Shown: positions 9,650-19,340 of the stretch, one piece after another
Layout: every line of letters begins with the position of its first letter
Position numbering within the stretch: the first letter of the stretch is position 1
Assembly: GCA_963575745.1 (NCBI GenBank)
Contig: CAUYUJ010015760.1
Coordinates: forward strand, 766,147-830,146
Length of the DNA stretch: 64,000 nucleotides
Reading direction: 5' to 3'
DNA from: Prorocentrum cordatum
Lineage: Eukaryota; Sar; Dinophyceae; Prorocentrales; Prorocentraceae
Program-made: the position numbers and the translations under genes
Notes under the pieces: model-generated
Told to the model about the DNA's origin: nothing
The model's database searches: none
What the model saw: the letters and a program-made list of their open reading frames with translations, nothing else

Positions 9650-10600
9650 CGACGACGACGACGACGACGACGGGCCAGGGCAGAGCTTGGTGGACGTACG
9701 TTGAGCCTTGCTGGCCTGGGCCTCAGATCTGCTCTCCGCCGATGTCGTGTTTGTTTCCGCCGTGGATCCCTGGAGGTCCCGGCCCCGTCACCAGGGTCGG
9801 CTTTCCATCCCGATTCGTCTGCTTACTGCCCCAGGGCCCCAGGGCCGGGTCGCGATTCTTTCTCCCGACGCGATTCTAAGAATCTTGCTCCACGACGCCC
9901 TGAGGTCGCCCGAGGTCTCCATGCACGAGGCCCCGGGAGATGCCCAGAGGCCCGAAGAAGAGGGCCAGGCACCACCACGCACAGCCCCGACAGCGTCCGA
10001 GCACCTCCCCCCCCCTGGACCCTCGAGGGCCGCGGGGCAGAGCCCGGCAGCCGGACGCGCCCGCCGCCGCCGGCGAAGGTTGGCCCGCTGCATCAACTCC
10101 GGCGCCGCGCCGCCGCTCGTCGTGGCGCAGGCGCTGAAGCTGCTCCACGCACCGCGGTACGTGCCGGGAGCCGCGCCCCGGCTCCGAGACAGGTGATTCC
10201 TCCGTGGTGGCCCGCCAGAGAGCGCCCTCCTCCTCTTCCTCCTCATCCTCCTCTTCCTCCCCCTTCTTCGTTCTCCTCCCCCCTCATTCTCCGGCTCCCC
10301 CCGCTCCTGCTTCGTCCTGCTCTCTCTCTTCTTGTCCTTTCTCTTCGCCCGAAGCATCGGGGGTTGCTGAAGGTGGCCCTGCCCCAAACTGCCCCCAGCT
10401 TTTCGCTCACTTTTGTAACCCCATGGGGCCCTCTGGGCCTCGCGAGAAATGCTCTGAAGGCCATGGGGTCACCTTGGGCCAGGAGCACTTCTAGCAACAC
10501 CCGATAACTGGACGGTGGGACCAGCGCCTCGGGCAGAGGCGGACGGCGGCACGGGGGCCCAAGCGGGAGCCCCGAGTGGGGGGGGCTCCCGCAGATGAGT
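9650..10600. other. No supported gene; GAC and TCC tracts
   Basis: 9650-9672 is (GAC)n and 10204-10345 is a pyrimidine-rich TCC tract. The intervening frames (9632-10507 and 9708-10196) have no recognisable domain and overlap each other on both strands. Confidence 0.4.
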
Positions 10601-10630
10601 AAAAGTGCCCCAGCGAGTGCCTTGCCATTG

Positions 10631-10814
10631 GGGTGCCGTCTCCTTCTCCTCCTCCTCCTCTGTCCTCCTTCCTCTTCCTCCTCCTCTTCCTCCTCCCCTT
10701 TCTCCTCTTTCTCCTCTTTCTCTTCCCTCTTCCTCCCTCCTCCTCCTCCTCCTCGTCCTCCTCCTCCTCCTCTTCGTCATCCTCCTCCTTCTCCTCCTCC
10801 TCCTCCTCCTCCTC
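10631..10814. repeat. (TCC)n microsatellite bordering the non-LTR element
   Basis: Long imperfect TCC/TTC tract ending exactly where the retroelement-like sequence begins. In the ORF1 frame it would encode a poly-serine run, which I do not consider part of the protein. A second (TCC)n tract lies at the other end of the element (17403-17466). Confidence 0.95.
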
Positions 10815-10836
10815 TCTCAAGCCACTTCGGCTCAGG
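10815..10836 (+). other. Weak spliced-leader relic at the element 5' end
   Basis: AAGCCACTTCGGCTCAGG aligns with the 3' part of the dinoflagellate spliced leader (AGCCATTTTGGCTCAAG), with about six differences over 21 positions. Position, directly after the TCC tract and before ORF1, is the main support. On its own the match would be marginal. Confidence 0.35.
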
Positions 10837-10944
10837 CGCATTTTGCACCACCTGAGCTGCCCCAGTACCTTCACGTGGTGCTTGAGGGATTTCCCCGCAG
10901 CGAGACCAGTCTTTCGCTCTTGGGGTCAACCAGAGCTGGGGCTC

Positions 10945-12072
10945 ATGACAGTTCCTGTTGCCCGTCGCTCGACCAGGCTGTGGAGCCGATGCAAGGCCTG
11001 CCACGCATGCGAGTACAACGATCGGCTCGACCCAGATCAGCCACAGTGCCCTCGCTGCAGTCGGCCCATGCGCCTTCATCGAGGCCGCTCTCGATCGCCC
11101 AGTGTGGTGCGCATCAACGAGCACGCCGAGGTCATCTCGATCGACGGGAACACCAGCCAGCGCGGAGGCGGCCGAGGCGGCCCCCGCGCGCGTGGTGACC
11201 GCAGCGGCAACCATGGCAGTGACGACCCCCTCGCCGTACACTTGCGGCAGGCCGTCGCCGCCGCAGACGATCCACAGATCAAGGGCGTCCTGCAGGCGCA
11301 GCTCGCGCGCCTCGACGCCGTCGCTGATGAAGGACCACCCCGTGGATCGGTCGTCGAGAGCATGCGGCAGGCCGATGGCGCCTGGCGCGCTGCGGTCAAT
11401 AGGCACACGCAGATTGTGAATAATGTGATCAAGCTCCGTGCCAGCTTGGCAGCGGCTGAGGCCAAGGAGGCCGAGGCCGCTCTGCAGGTGGCCAAGACGG
11501 AGGCGATGAAGAAGAAAGCGGCTGAGGCGCTGGCCAAGGCCGAGGGGGTTCAAGGGCCCGAGGGCGGTGGCGTCGCGCAGCACGACGGCCAGGCCGCCTT
11601 CACCGTGTCCTGGGACCAGGACCTCTTCGCCGAGGCGGCCGACCTCGACTTCGCCGAGGGCGAGAAGGCCGAGCTCGAGCGGGTCAAGGCAGCCCTCGAG
11701 GAGCTGAAGAAGCAGTTCGACACGAAGGAGCCGCAGGTCAAGGCGCTGATCGAGAGGGCCCGCACGGTCCGCAAGGCACAGGAGGAGCGGCTCAAGAAGA
11801 AGCGCAAGGGCGGCGACGGCCAGGCCACGCCACCTGCTGCTGGCGAGGGCGAGCGCACGGGCGCCCAGGGCGGCAGTGCGAGCCCAGGAGCGGGCCCCGC
11901 AGCTGCCGACGGCGGCGGCGCCGCGGCGTCAGCCGCAGCCGCGGCCGAGGAGGGGGCGCTGAAGACCGAGGCGGCGCGGCTGTCGGCGGCACGTTTCGCG
12001 GCCCAGACGGCGCTCGGCAAGGGCAAGGACGGCAAGGGCGGCGGCAGCCAGGCTCGTGCCGCCTCGCATTGA
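10945..12072 (+). CDS. Non-LTR retrotransposon ORF1 protein (375 aa)
   Basis: I chose the ATG at 10945 because the frame upstream is only TCC-repeat poly-serine. The N-terminus holds a cysteine cluster (C16, C19, C22, C35, C38; CKACHAC then CPRC) typical of a small zinc ribbon, then an R/S-rich basic segment suited to nucleic-acid binding. From about residue 160 the protein is Ala/Glu/Lys-rich with heptad-like helices (EAKEAEAALQVAK; EKAELERVKAALEELKKQF), predicted coiled coil, then a basic KKKRKG stretch and a low-complexity Ala/Gly tail. Zinc plus coiled coil is usual for ORF1 nucleic-acid chaperones, which package element RNA. The stop is TGA followed by CTAG, and the same frame continues open into the endonuclease. 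Confidence 0.75.
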   Translation: MTVPVARRSTRLWSRCKACHACEYNDRLDPDQPQCPRCSRPMRLHRGRSRSPSVVRINEHAEVISIDGNTSQRGGGRGGPRARGDRSGNHGSDDPLAVHLRQAVAAADDPQIKGVLQAQLARLDAVADEGPPRGSVVESMRQADGAWRAAVNRHTQIVNNVIKLRASLAAAEAKEAEAALQVAKTEAMKKKAAEALAKAEGVQGPEGGGVAQHDGQAAFTVSWDQDLFAEAADLDFAEGEKAELERVKAALEELKKQFDTKEPQVKALIERARTVRKAQEERLKKKRKGGDGQATPPAAGEGERTGAQGGSASPGAGPAAADGGGAAASAAAAAEEGALKTEAARLSAARFAAQTALGKGKDGKGGGSQARAASH

Positions 12073-12570
12073 CTAGATGGAGATCTTCGGCAAGACGGGG
12101 TTCCTGGCCCCGAGGCTGCCGTCGCTGGCAGCAACAGTACCCGTACAAGTACCTTGCTCTACGGCAACGCCACCTGCATGGGCGACAAGTGTTGGGAGTA
12201 CATCAGTAGTCGACAGGACGACTACATCGGGCTCGTCGAGACGCACATCTCTGCAGCTGATGTGGGCAGCTGGCAGTCTCGGGCGAGAAAGGAGTGCATG
12301 AAGCTGATAGCCAACCCAGCGCGGCCATCGCGGCATGGGCATCCTGATGGGTGGACAGGTGATTCGTCCGAATCGTCCGCAGGACATGCCAGCGAGGGGG
12401 GCGAGTGGTTTCTGGCCAAGGGTCACTTGCAGACGCACGTGCTCCACGAGGGCATCCAATCCGCAGCGCTGCAGGCCAAGCCGTCCACCAGCGTAGATGG
12501 CTTTCTGCCTGTAGTGCTGCACTTCAGTGGGTACTCAATAGTAGTGATTTTTTTTCTATGGGTTGTGTAG
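12073..12570 (+). CDS. Endonuclease N-terminal half of ORF2 (in frame with ORF1)
   Basis: The frame stays open from the base after the ORF1 stop. The conserved part starts around LLYGNATCMGDKCWEYI (12154; possible ATG at 12178). IGLVETHI (about 12229-12252) matches the catalytic glutamate motif of the exonuclease-endonuclease-phosphatase (EEP) family, where Glu binds the metal that cuts target DNA. VVLHFSGYSIVVI looks like the following beta strand. The frame closes at 12570, immediately after the T8 run; the rest of the domain continues in the +1 frame at 12563. The EEP domain nicks DNA to prime reverse transcription. Confidence 0.75.
   Translation, partial: LDGDLRQDGVPGPEAAVAGSNSTRTSTLLYGNATCMGDKCWEYISSRQDDYIGLVETHISAADVGSWQSRARKECMKLIANPARPSRHGHPDGWTGDSSESSAGHASEGGEWFLAKGHLQTHVLHEGIQSAALQAKPSTSVDGFLPVVLHFSGYSIVVIFFLWVV
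12548..12555 (+). other. T8 run at a frame change inside the endonuclease
   Basis: The upstream frame reads through this run into FFLWVV and a stop. The +1 frame reads FFYG.. and then SIGLTGPNLVRF, the expected continuation. Seven Ts would restore a single frame. A one-base insertion, a sequencing error in a homopolymer, or programmed +1 shifting all fit. Confidence 0.7.
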
Positions 12571-15500
12571 TATAGGCCTCACTGGCCCAAACCTCGTCAG
12601 ATTTAGACGGCTCGGCAGTCTTTTGAGATCCCTCCAACTTCCCTGGGCCGTGGTCGGGGACTGGAACATTTCGCCACAGGCCCTCACGGCCTCGGGGTTT
12701 TTGCAGCAAGTAGGAGGTGAGATCAGATGTGCCGACGTCGAGCACACTTGCGACCCTGGGGGAGGGCGTAAGCCATCGCATTTGGACTTTGTTGTGCACT
12801 GCGCAGCTGCTCGTGCATATGTCTCTCAGGTCACGGCGGTCCACGACGTGCCGTGGAAGCCGCATCTCGCTTTAAGAATTCGTTTCGTCGCTGAGGGTGA
12901 ACAGTTGATCACTCGCATTGTTGACCTTCCCAGGCGGCTTCCGAGTGTCACTCGTCCTGCCCAGGCTCCCACCCCAGGCTCCAAGTCTAGCGTAGCGAGA
13001 GCCAAGAAGGCCGAGCAGGCTGCAAAGGCAGCCGAGCGTAAAGATAAACTTCACTCTGCCCTTGTCGGAGATTTGTGGACGGCCACTGCCAACCCTGAGC
13101 TCGATGGCCAGTCCACTTGTGCTGATGATCCGTCAGACCGCGAGTCCCAGGATGGTTTCGAATCCGAGGAGGACCCGTGGATCGACGAAAGTGTTTTTCA
13201 GTGTCGTCGCGAGCCGCTGGCCGACCCAGTCCAGGCGCCGTGCGATGAGAAAGACCAACCGTCGGCCCTCGCCTCATCCCCTCCTCCCAAGCCTGCCCGC
13301 ATCGACGTCGCTTCGTCTCACTCAGCCCAGTGTGAGAACCCCCGCAGACCTGCTGAATCCCAGGGGACGGAGTCGGCCAGCACAGGTAGCACCCAGCAGC
13401 CTAGCTTCGATATACCGAGTGAATTGTGGACGGAACACCGTTTTCAGATTGGCCTTCTGCCCACCCACTCCACTCGGCCTGCCGCTGCTGCTGCCTCGTC
13501 CGTCGCCTTCTCGCTCAAGCCTGACGTTTCGTGTCAGCTCGGGCAGCTTTACGGCTCCTGGGCGGCCACTGTTGAGGCCACCGTCCACGCGCACCATAGT
13601 CAGGTCTTCCTCGGCGGATCGCGCGCTGCAGGTCCCGAGTTCAGAGTGGTACCCGTTCGTGAACAGCAGAGTAAGAGGTGTGCAGCACTCCGAGATCTCA
13701 GCAGCTCGTGGTGGACCAGATTGCACACCATCCTTCAGAACATCTACCGTCACAAGGCGCGGGGCAACGGGCAGCGGCAGCTGGACCAGCTCTACGCGTG
13801 TGTCGACAAGCTCACGGCCGACGTACCCAGTCAGGTACCAGGCCACCTTCGACCACGGGACGGTGCTCGGTGGGAGCAGTGGGTCGACATCCTCGGCCGT
13901 ATCCGCACCGCCGCCGACATCGAGGTCGTCTCCTACGCCAGCAAGGCCGCTGCTGTCGCGCGTCGCGCACAACAGCGGGCAGTCAGGAAGTCACTCCACG
14001 ACTTCCGCGAGTGGGCCGTCACGGAGCCTGCCATCGGAGCGCTGCATCGATCTCTGCGGCCACAGCCGCAGCCTGCAGAGTCCGTCTCCACTGAGCAGGG
14101 CACCATCGTCCACCCACGCGACTTGATAGATCGGAAGGTCAGCTCCTGGACGTCGCTGTGGGCGCCGAGGGCCCCCGACAGGGCTGGCCTGGCTGACCTC
14201 TTCGAGGCCATTCGGCGACGCGTCCAGGAACGTGGCCTGCCACCGCTTACGGCGTGCGACGTGCGCCGTGGGCTCAGACGGCAGCGAGCGTCCACTGCGA
14301 TGGGAGCCGATCGGCTCAGGCCGACCGACCTTCTTCGGCTACCAGACGCTGCGCTGGAGGAGCTTGCCACCATCCTCAACCTGGCCGAGCAGACACAGGC
14401 ATGGCCACATCAGCTCCTGCTCACGCTGGGAGTCATGAGGGCCAAGAAGGATGGCGGCGATCGCATCATCGGACTTTTACCTGAGGTAGCGAGGCTGTGG
14501 TCTATGTGCCGCGAGGATGCAGTCCAGGAGTGGAACAAGGACTGCTTCGCCCACTGGGGCGCCGCAGCCAAAGGGAATTCGGCCCTACGCGAGGCGTGCC
14601 AGCGTGCCTTGCAGGAGGAGCTCGCTGCGTACGTCCAGGTCTCCCAGGCCCACGGTTTGCTGGACGTCGCACAGTTTTATGATAGTATAGATTGGTGTCG
14701 ACTCGGGGAGGAGGCGCTGGAGGTTGACTTCCCTGCCGAGGTCTTAGGCCTCGAGATCCTCCAGTGCACGGCGCCCCGCATCCTCACGCAGAGCGGTGCA
14801 TGCGCGCTGGGCATCTTCCCCAGTCGCTCTGTGGTGCAAGGCCTGAGGTCAGGCACCAGGTTCGCCAAGGTGATGACCTTCAGGGCCCTCAAGAAGGTCA
14901 CGGAGGTTCACTGGCGGCACACGCACCGCATATGGATCGACGACCTCTCCCAGCGCATGCAGGGCTCGCGGCGAGCCATACGGAAGGACATGGTGAGGTG
15001 CCTCACCGACACGTGCGAGGAGTTGGCCGAGAGGGGCCTCACCATCGCCAAGAAGAGCGTCATCATCTGCTCCGAGATGGACGACGCGAAGTACATAGCT
15101 CGAGCCATGAAAAGACGTGGCTACCCCATCCAGTACAAGAGTCAGGCCAGCTACCTGGGCACGGACCTCGGCGCGGGGACACGGCACGCTCGGGCCAACC
15201 GCACCCAGCGGCGAGCACGGCACGGCCTCATGCATCGGAAGATCGTACGACTGGCTCGGGCTACCCGAAGATACCGTGTCACAAGCCGGCTTGCCCAACA
15301 GGGCGGGCAAGCTGCGGGAGCGTACGGCCACCAACTCCATGGCGTGTACGGCACATCCTTGACGCTGTTCCGACGGCGACTTGGCGACGCCGTCGGCCCG
15401 CGCTTTCCTGGGCGCTGTCTGACCACCCTCCTCGACCTCAAGGCAGGAGCTCGCGACCCAGCTCGGCGATTCCCACGAGAGGCCGTACAAGCGTGGTTGG

Positions 15501-17347
15501 AGCATTGGGTGCAGGCTGGGCCGCTACAGAAAACAATACAATTCACGTGGCGCAAGGTTGTCGACAACTTTCGCGCTATGCCAGTCCAGCATCGTGTCCG
15601 ACACGTTCGAGGACCCCAGTCCGCTCTCGTGCTCTACTTGCTTGAGAATGGCTGGGACCCTGTAGCACCCAACGAGTGGCGGTTGCCAGTGGCGCTGGCA
15701 GACGGCACCGACACATGGGAGTTCAAGACAGAGGCACTGTCAGGGATACCCGCTGTGGACATCCCCGAGGCGCTGCTGGACGACCTGGACAACAGTATTC
15801 AGGACAGATACTGGCACCAAGCCAGCAAGCATCGAGGCGGCGGCGGCATGGAAGAAGGAATTGATAATCATTCTTACCGACGGCTGCTACGCTACCTCGA
15901 GACTATGGAGAATGGACCGCGCCTCGCAACGCTCATGCTGGCCATCGCTACTGGTGCCATGTGGCCCAAGGCCCGCGTCAAGGCCGAGGTCAAGGGCGCC
16001 GACACCGACGGCCACTGCGAGCGATGCGGGGAAGCAGAAGAGACGGAGTTTCATCGGATATGGCAGTGTCCTTGCAGAAAGGAGAGCCCGATCTACGAGA
16101 CCACGGACAGCCTCACCACCCAGGCCACGACCCAGCAGCGCATGTTCGAGTGCTACTGGACGCGAGGGCTTTTACCTCGCAGCTGGACCCGTCTACCATC
16201 ACCAGCTAACCACGAGAGCTGGCAGGTCGACGGCGCCGACGCCTACGGCCCAGGGTGCTTCGGTCAAGGCCAGGGCGAGCCCATCTATGTCTTCGGCGAC
16301 GGCAGTGGCGGCGGCGACACCTCCAGTGTTCCCATGCGCCGCGTCGGCGTGGCCATCGCCGTGTTCCACGACCTGGACAGGAACGGCATGGAGCTGCGGG
16401 GCGCTGCATGGGGGCCACTGCCAGGAGGGCGACAGACCGTCATCCGTGGCGAACTCAGGGCCCTACTGATGGCTGTTACCACCACGGTGGGTGACCTGGT
16501 CTATTTCACCGACAGTGAGGGTGTCTACCTCAACTACTACAACGGCCACTTGGAGGCGCCCGAAGGCGCCGACGCTGACCTGTGGTACCGCCTCCGTGAG
16601 GCTGTTCGAGGGCGGCAAGCAGATGTGGTTGTCCTTTGCATTCGGTCCCATATGACTGAGACCGACATCTGTGCAGGTAAAATCAGCAGCTCACTAGCCT
16701 ACGGCAACACCGTCGCGGATGAGCTAGCCGCAGGAGCGGCTCGTGAATGCAGGATCCCCAAACACATTCGTCAGCAGTATGCCAGAGTCGAGCAGCAGGC
16801 GTTCACGGTGAGGATGAGGATCCTTAGGGCTCACTTAGACGCTCTCGAGGCCGACAGAATAGCACACCAGGAGGGCCCACGTCGTAGGAGGCCGAAGCCT
16901 AAGGCTCCAGCCAAACCGCCAGCCCCCGATGTCTGTGCCGCGTTTGCATCACAACATACCCTAGACAGTACGGGCAGTAGGTGCAGTAGGTGTCAGAACT
17001 CCTCCACCCAGGCCCGTAGGACTGAATGGCTTCGCACCAGTTGTTATGACCTTGTCAATGTTGATGGCACTTATATGAGACCCCCCCTCGGGATGCAGGT
17101 ACATGTGGCTGGGGGATATGCTCATTTAACCCATCGTTTAAGGTTCCACACTGGGCTGAAATTGTGGTTTTGTTTCCATTGCGGGGTGTACGCCTCCCGA
17201 CAGATCGGGAAGTTAGCCGTCGCATGTGACACACCCACCGCCACGGGGCGGGAGTATCTGCGTCGTATTGCAATGGGGGCATGGCCCAAAGCGCTCAGCC
17301 AAGCTGAGACCATCCAGAGATTAGGGAAGCAACAGGCACTTCAGTAG
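12563..17347 (+). CDS. Non-LTR retrotransposon ORF2: endonuclease C-part, RT, RNase H
   Basis: 1594 codons from the frame opening; TTG 12563 is not a convincing start, and the N-terminus comes from the preceding frame. The EEP GDWN is at residues 32-35 (12656) and SHLDFVV near 71. The RT has motif A DVAQFYDSID (about 700-710, 14660), motif B VVQGLRSGTRF (757) and motif C WIDD (catalytic Asp 793-794, 14939-14944) in place of the usual YADD. A CERCGE..H..C knuckle begins at 1152. RNase H carries D1246 (FGDGSG), E1297 (RGELRAL), D1317 (FTDSEG), H1363 and D1386 (NTVADELA), the full acidic set. The C-terminus has CSRC and FCFHC pairs, likely zinc-binding. It copies element RNA at the nicked target and removes the RNA strand. 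All catalytic residues appear intact. Confidence 0.92.
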   Translation: MCSIGLTGPNLVRFRRLGSLLRSLQLPWAVVGDWNISPQALTASGFLQQVGGEIRCADVEHTCDPGGGRKPSHLDFVVHCAAARAYVSQVTAVHDVPWKPHLALRIRFVAEGEQLITRIVDLPRRLPSVTRPAQAPTPGSKSSVARAKKAEQAAKAAERKDKLHSALVGDLWTATANPELDGQSTCADDPSDRESQDGFESEEDPWIDESVFQCRREPLADPVQAPCDEKDQPSALASSPPPKPARIDVASSHSAQCENPRRPAESQGTESASTGSTQQPSFDIPSELWTEHRFQIGLLPTHSTRPAAAAASSVAFSLKPDVSCQLGQLYGSWAATVEATVHAHHSQVFLGGSRAAGPEFRVVPVREQQSKRCAALRDLSSSWWTRLHTILQNIYRHKARGNGQRQLDQLYACVDKLTADVPSQVPGHLRPRDGARWEQWVDILGRIRTAADIEVVSYASKAAAVARRAQQRAVRKSLHDFREWAVTEPAIGALHRSLRPQPQPAESVSTEQGTIVHPRDLIDRKVSSWTSLWAPRAPDRAGLADLFEAIRRRVQERGLPPLTACDVRRGLRRQRASTAMGADRLRPTDLLRLPDAALEELATILNLAEQTQAWPHQLLLTLGVMRAKKDGGDRIIGLLPEVARLWSMCREDAVQEWNKDCFAHWGAAAKGNSALREACQRALQEELAAYVQVSQAHGLLDVAQFYDSIDWCRLGEEALEVDFPAEVLGLEILQCTAPRILTQSGACALGIFPSRSVVQGLRSGTRFAKVMTFRALKKVTEVHWRHTHRIWIDDLSQRMQGSRRAIRKDMVRCLTDTCEELAERGLTIAKKSVIICSEMDDAKYIARAMKRRGYPIQYKSQASYLGTDLGAGTRHARANRTQRRARHGLMHRKIVRLARATRRYRVTSRLAQQGGQAAGAYGHQLHGVYGTSLTLFRRRLGDAVGPRFPGRCLTTLLDLKAGARDPARRFPREAVQAWLEHWVQAGPLQKTIQFTWRKVVDNFRAMPVQHRVRHVRGPQSALVLYLLENGWDPVAPNEWRLPVALADGTDTWEFKTEALSGIPAVDIPEALLDDLDNSIQDRYWHQASKHRGGGGMEEGIDNHSYRRLLRYLETMENGPRLATLMLAIATGAMWPKARVKAEVKGADTDGHCERCGEAEETEFHRIWQCPCRKESPIYETTDSLTTQATTQQRMFECYWTRGLLPRSWTRLPSPANHESWQVDGADAYGPGCFGQGQGEPIYVFGDGSGGGDTSSVPMRRVGVAIAVFHDLDRNGMELRGAAWGPLPGGRQTVIRGELRALLMAVTTTVGDLVYFTDSEGVYLNYYNGHLEAPEGADADLWYRLREAVRGRQADVVVLCIRSHMTETDICAGKISSSLAYGNTVADELAAGAARECRIPKHIRQQYARVEQQAFTVRMRILRAHLDALEADRIAHQEGPRRRRPKPKAPAKPPAPDVCAAFASQHTLDSTGSRCSRCQNSSTQARRTEWLRTSCYDLVNVDGTYMRPPLGMQVHVAGGYAHLTHRLRFHTGLKLWFCFHCGVYASRQIGKLAVACDTPTATGREYLRRIAMGAWPKALSQAETIQRLGKQQALQ

Positions 17348-17402
17348 GTGCCAGCGGACTTCCATACTCATATCGCTACGCGATCAGGCAGAGTCTCCAG
17401 AG

Positions 17403-17433
17403 TCTCCTCCTCCTCCTCTTCCTCCTCCTCCTC

Positions 17434-17466
<33 letters not shown>
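17403..17466. repeat. (TCC)n then poly-C at the 3' end of the non-LTR element
   Basis: About 18 TCC units and a C run directly follow the element's short 3' untranslated tail. Together with the TCC tract at 10631-10814 this suggests insertion into a TCC microsatellite, or a TCC-type 3' tail. Confidence 0.95.
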
Positions 17467-17469
17467 GCT

Positions 17470-18120
17470 ACGTCCGCTCCGCCTCCTCGTCCTTCTCTTT
17501 CGCCTCCTCCTGTGAGCTTGGCAGAGCAAGGCCGCTCGAGACAACGACCCCTTGTCAGAGAGAGGAGGAGGATGAGTAGGAGGACCAGTTCAAAACCCAA
17601 GATTCATCAACGATGTTGCAATCAACTTTCCCTCCAAGTTGATTGATCATAAACCTCTACAAGGAGTCAGTCTCACTGAAGGAAGTGCTCCGTTGGAACG
17701 TTGGAAGACAAGCGTTTGAACCTCCTCATCGGTGCCAGAACAACATTCCTGGAATTTCAACGCCGCGAATCACCGTTAATGTTGCGTATCGTCGATCTTG
17801 AACCGTGCCAGAACACCGTTCCTGAGACTTCAACACTGCGAATCAAAATGAGTGTTGCGACATGACAATCCGTCATCGTGCCAAAACGCCATTATTTGGG
17901 ACGGGAGCTATGGTAATCCCACCATGAAGGACACAAGCGAAATATTTGCGCACAGACGTGCAACTTGATTCCAAGTGTGCGGCCTTCACATAAAAGTCCT
18001 TTTGTGCTTGGCCTGGGGAGAGGGTGAGGCCTGGCCGGCGAATGAGAGAACACACAGTGAAAGAACACAGCCTGGGGGACCAAAGACGCTGTGCTTTCAA
18101 TTATGCACCTGTACGTTTTG
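17470..18120. other. No gene; AT-richer spacer with a CAACACTGCGAATCA-like repeat
   Basis: Local GC drops here. A loose repeat is visible: GTGCCAGAACAACATTCCTGG/TTTCAACGCCGCGAATCA near 17731-17770 and GTGCCAGAACACCGTTCCTGAG/CTTCAACACTGCGAATCA near 17811-17845 (each written as two shorter pieces). No coding frame is supported. Confidence 0.5.
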
Positions 18121-18124
18121 ACTG

Positions 18125-18230
18125 TATACAAAACACGCACACGCACGCACGCAGGCACGCAAGCACACACACAGACACACACGCGCGCACGCACGCACGC
18201 ACGCACATACACATATACACAACAAAATAC
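18125..18230. repeat. (CACACG/CACGCA)n microsatellite
   Basis: Dense CA/CGCA dinucleotide and tetranucleotide repeats; frames give T/H/R low complexity. Confidence 0.9.
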
Positions 18231-18479
18231 AACAACCAGGAAGACAGGAAACCTGTGTTCTCACAGCGTTCAGGCATTTACATATTGATTCATAGTGTGC
18301 GACTATCACATATAATCCCTTTGCGGGGAATTACTCATGGATTCTTGTTGTGTTGGAGATACTTGAAATCCTTGTTGTGCAGACGTACGGTTTGATTCGA
18401 AGCGAATGCGAAGACATAAAACGTGGCGCAGCTGCGTCCAGAACCACAGCGCTTGGTTTTAGTGTCCGTGTATATATTG

Positions 18480-18603
18480 GTGTAGGTAGGTATGTATGTA
18501 TGTCTGTATGTATGTATGTATGTATGTATGTATGTATGTATGTGTGTGTGTGTATGTATGTATGTATGTATGTATGTATGTTTATATATATATATGTATA
18601 TAA
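18480..18603. repeat. (TATG)n-(TG)n-(TA)n microsatellite
   Basis: Long TATG run with an internal TG run, ending in TA. It is followed by a GC palindrome (GGGGGGCCGGGCCCCCC) and then the reverse-complement CTTGG-type repeat block. Confidence 0.95.
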
Positions 18604-18659
18604 TGGGTAGGGGGGCCGGGCCCCCCAAAGTGCATTCATTTATCTTCAGGCAGTTTCGG

Positions 18660-19340
18660 GCCCGGTGGGGGCGCCAAAAAACGTCAAAGGGGGCCGAGAG
18701 ACGTCCAAGAGGGCACCAAGATGGCTCAAGAGCGCTCCAAGAGAGCCCAAGACCGCACAAGAGCGTTTCAAATGGGTCCAACATTGCTTGAAGACAGCCC
18801 AAGAGGGCGTCAAGACGGCCAAGATGCTTTCCAAAGGACTCACTCCCACGAGGCACTCAGACGGCGAAGAAAGTATGTATGTTTGTATTGTTTTTGAAGG
18901 ATCTCGCTGTTTCGAGTTTCCGACGGTCCAAGTCTGCCCACGAGGCCCAAGAAATTAGCTCAAGACGGCCCAAGAGGCACCCAAAGAGGTCGCCGCAACG
19001 GTACAAGAGAGCCCCAACACTGCCCCCCCAATACGGCCCAAGAGGCGCCCAAGATCGCCCAAGAGTGTGCCCCAAGACGGCCTCAAGAGGGGCCCAAGAG
19101 GGGGAACACTAACCGACAATTCGAGCCTTCCGCCCCAGGACGCCCCAAGAGGCCCCCAAGAGATCCCAAGAGGCCCCCTAGAGGCCCCCCAGAGGCTCCA
19201 ACGAGGCCCCCCAGAGGCTCCAAAGAGGCCCAAAAAGGGGCCCAAAAAGACGCCCCACGAGCACCCCAAACGGTTCCCAAGAGGCTTCAAACATTGCTTC
19301 AAGCGGCCCCTGGGAAGCCACCCACGAATTCCAAACGAAC
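18660..19340 (-). repeat. CCAAGAGGC degenerate repeat, reverse orientation, block 2
   Basis: Almost the whole stretch is CCCAAGAGGCC, CCAAGAGGGC and CAAGACGGCC words at about 10-11 bp steps. Frames translate to PKRPPRGP-type low complexity. It is the reverse complement of the CTTGGGCC repeats at 5980 and 19990. Confidence 0.85.

Larger units (their letters stand above)
10815..17402 (+). mobile_element. Near-complete non-LTR (LINE) retrotransposon
   Basis: Order of parts: degenerate spliced-leader-like sequence (10815-10836), ORF1 with zinc and coiled-coil regions, endonuclease, RT, CCHC-like knuckle, RNase H and a C-terminal cysteine region, all on the + strand. The 3' untranslated tail after the stop at 17345-17347 is only about 55 bp and runs into (TCC)n. 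No poly-A tail is present. Both ends lie in TCC repeat, so a target-site duplication cannot be distinguished. It is the least damaged element in the window: two interruptions only, the TGA at 12070 and a shift in a T8 run at 12548-12555. Confidence 0.9.

Noticed and set aside
10207-10345. Poly-serine/proline frames at TCC tracts
   Set aside because: Low-complexity translation of microsatellites; no gene context.
18335-18856. Minus-strand frame of 173 codons rich in HTYIHTYIH
   Set aside because: Translation of the TATG microsatellite and the CCAAGAGG repeat.
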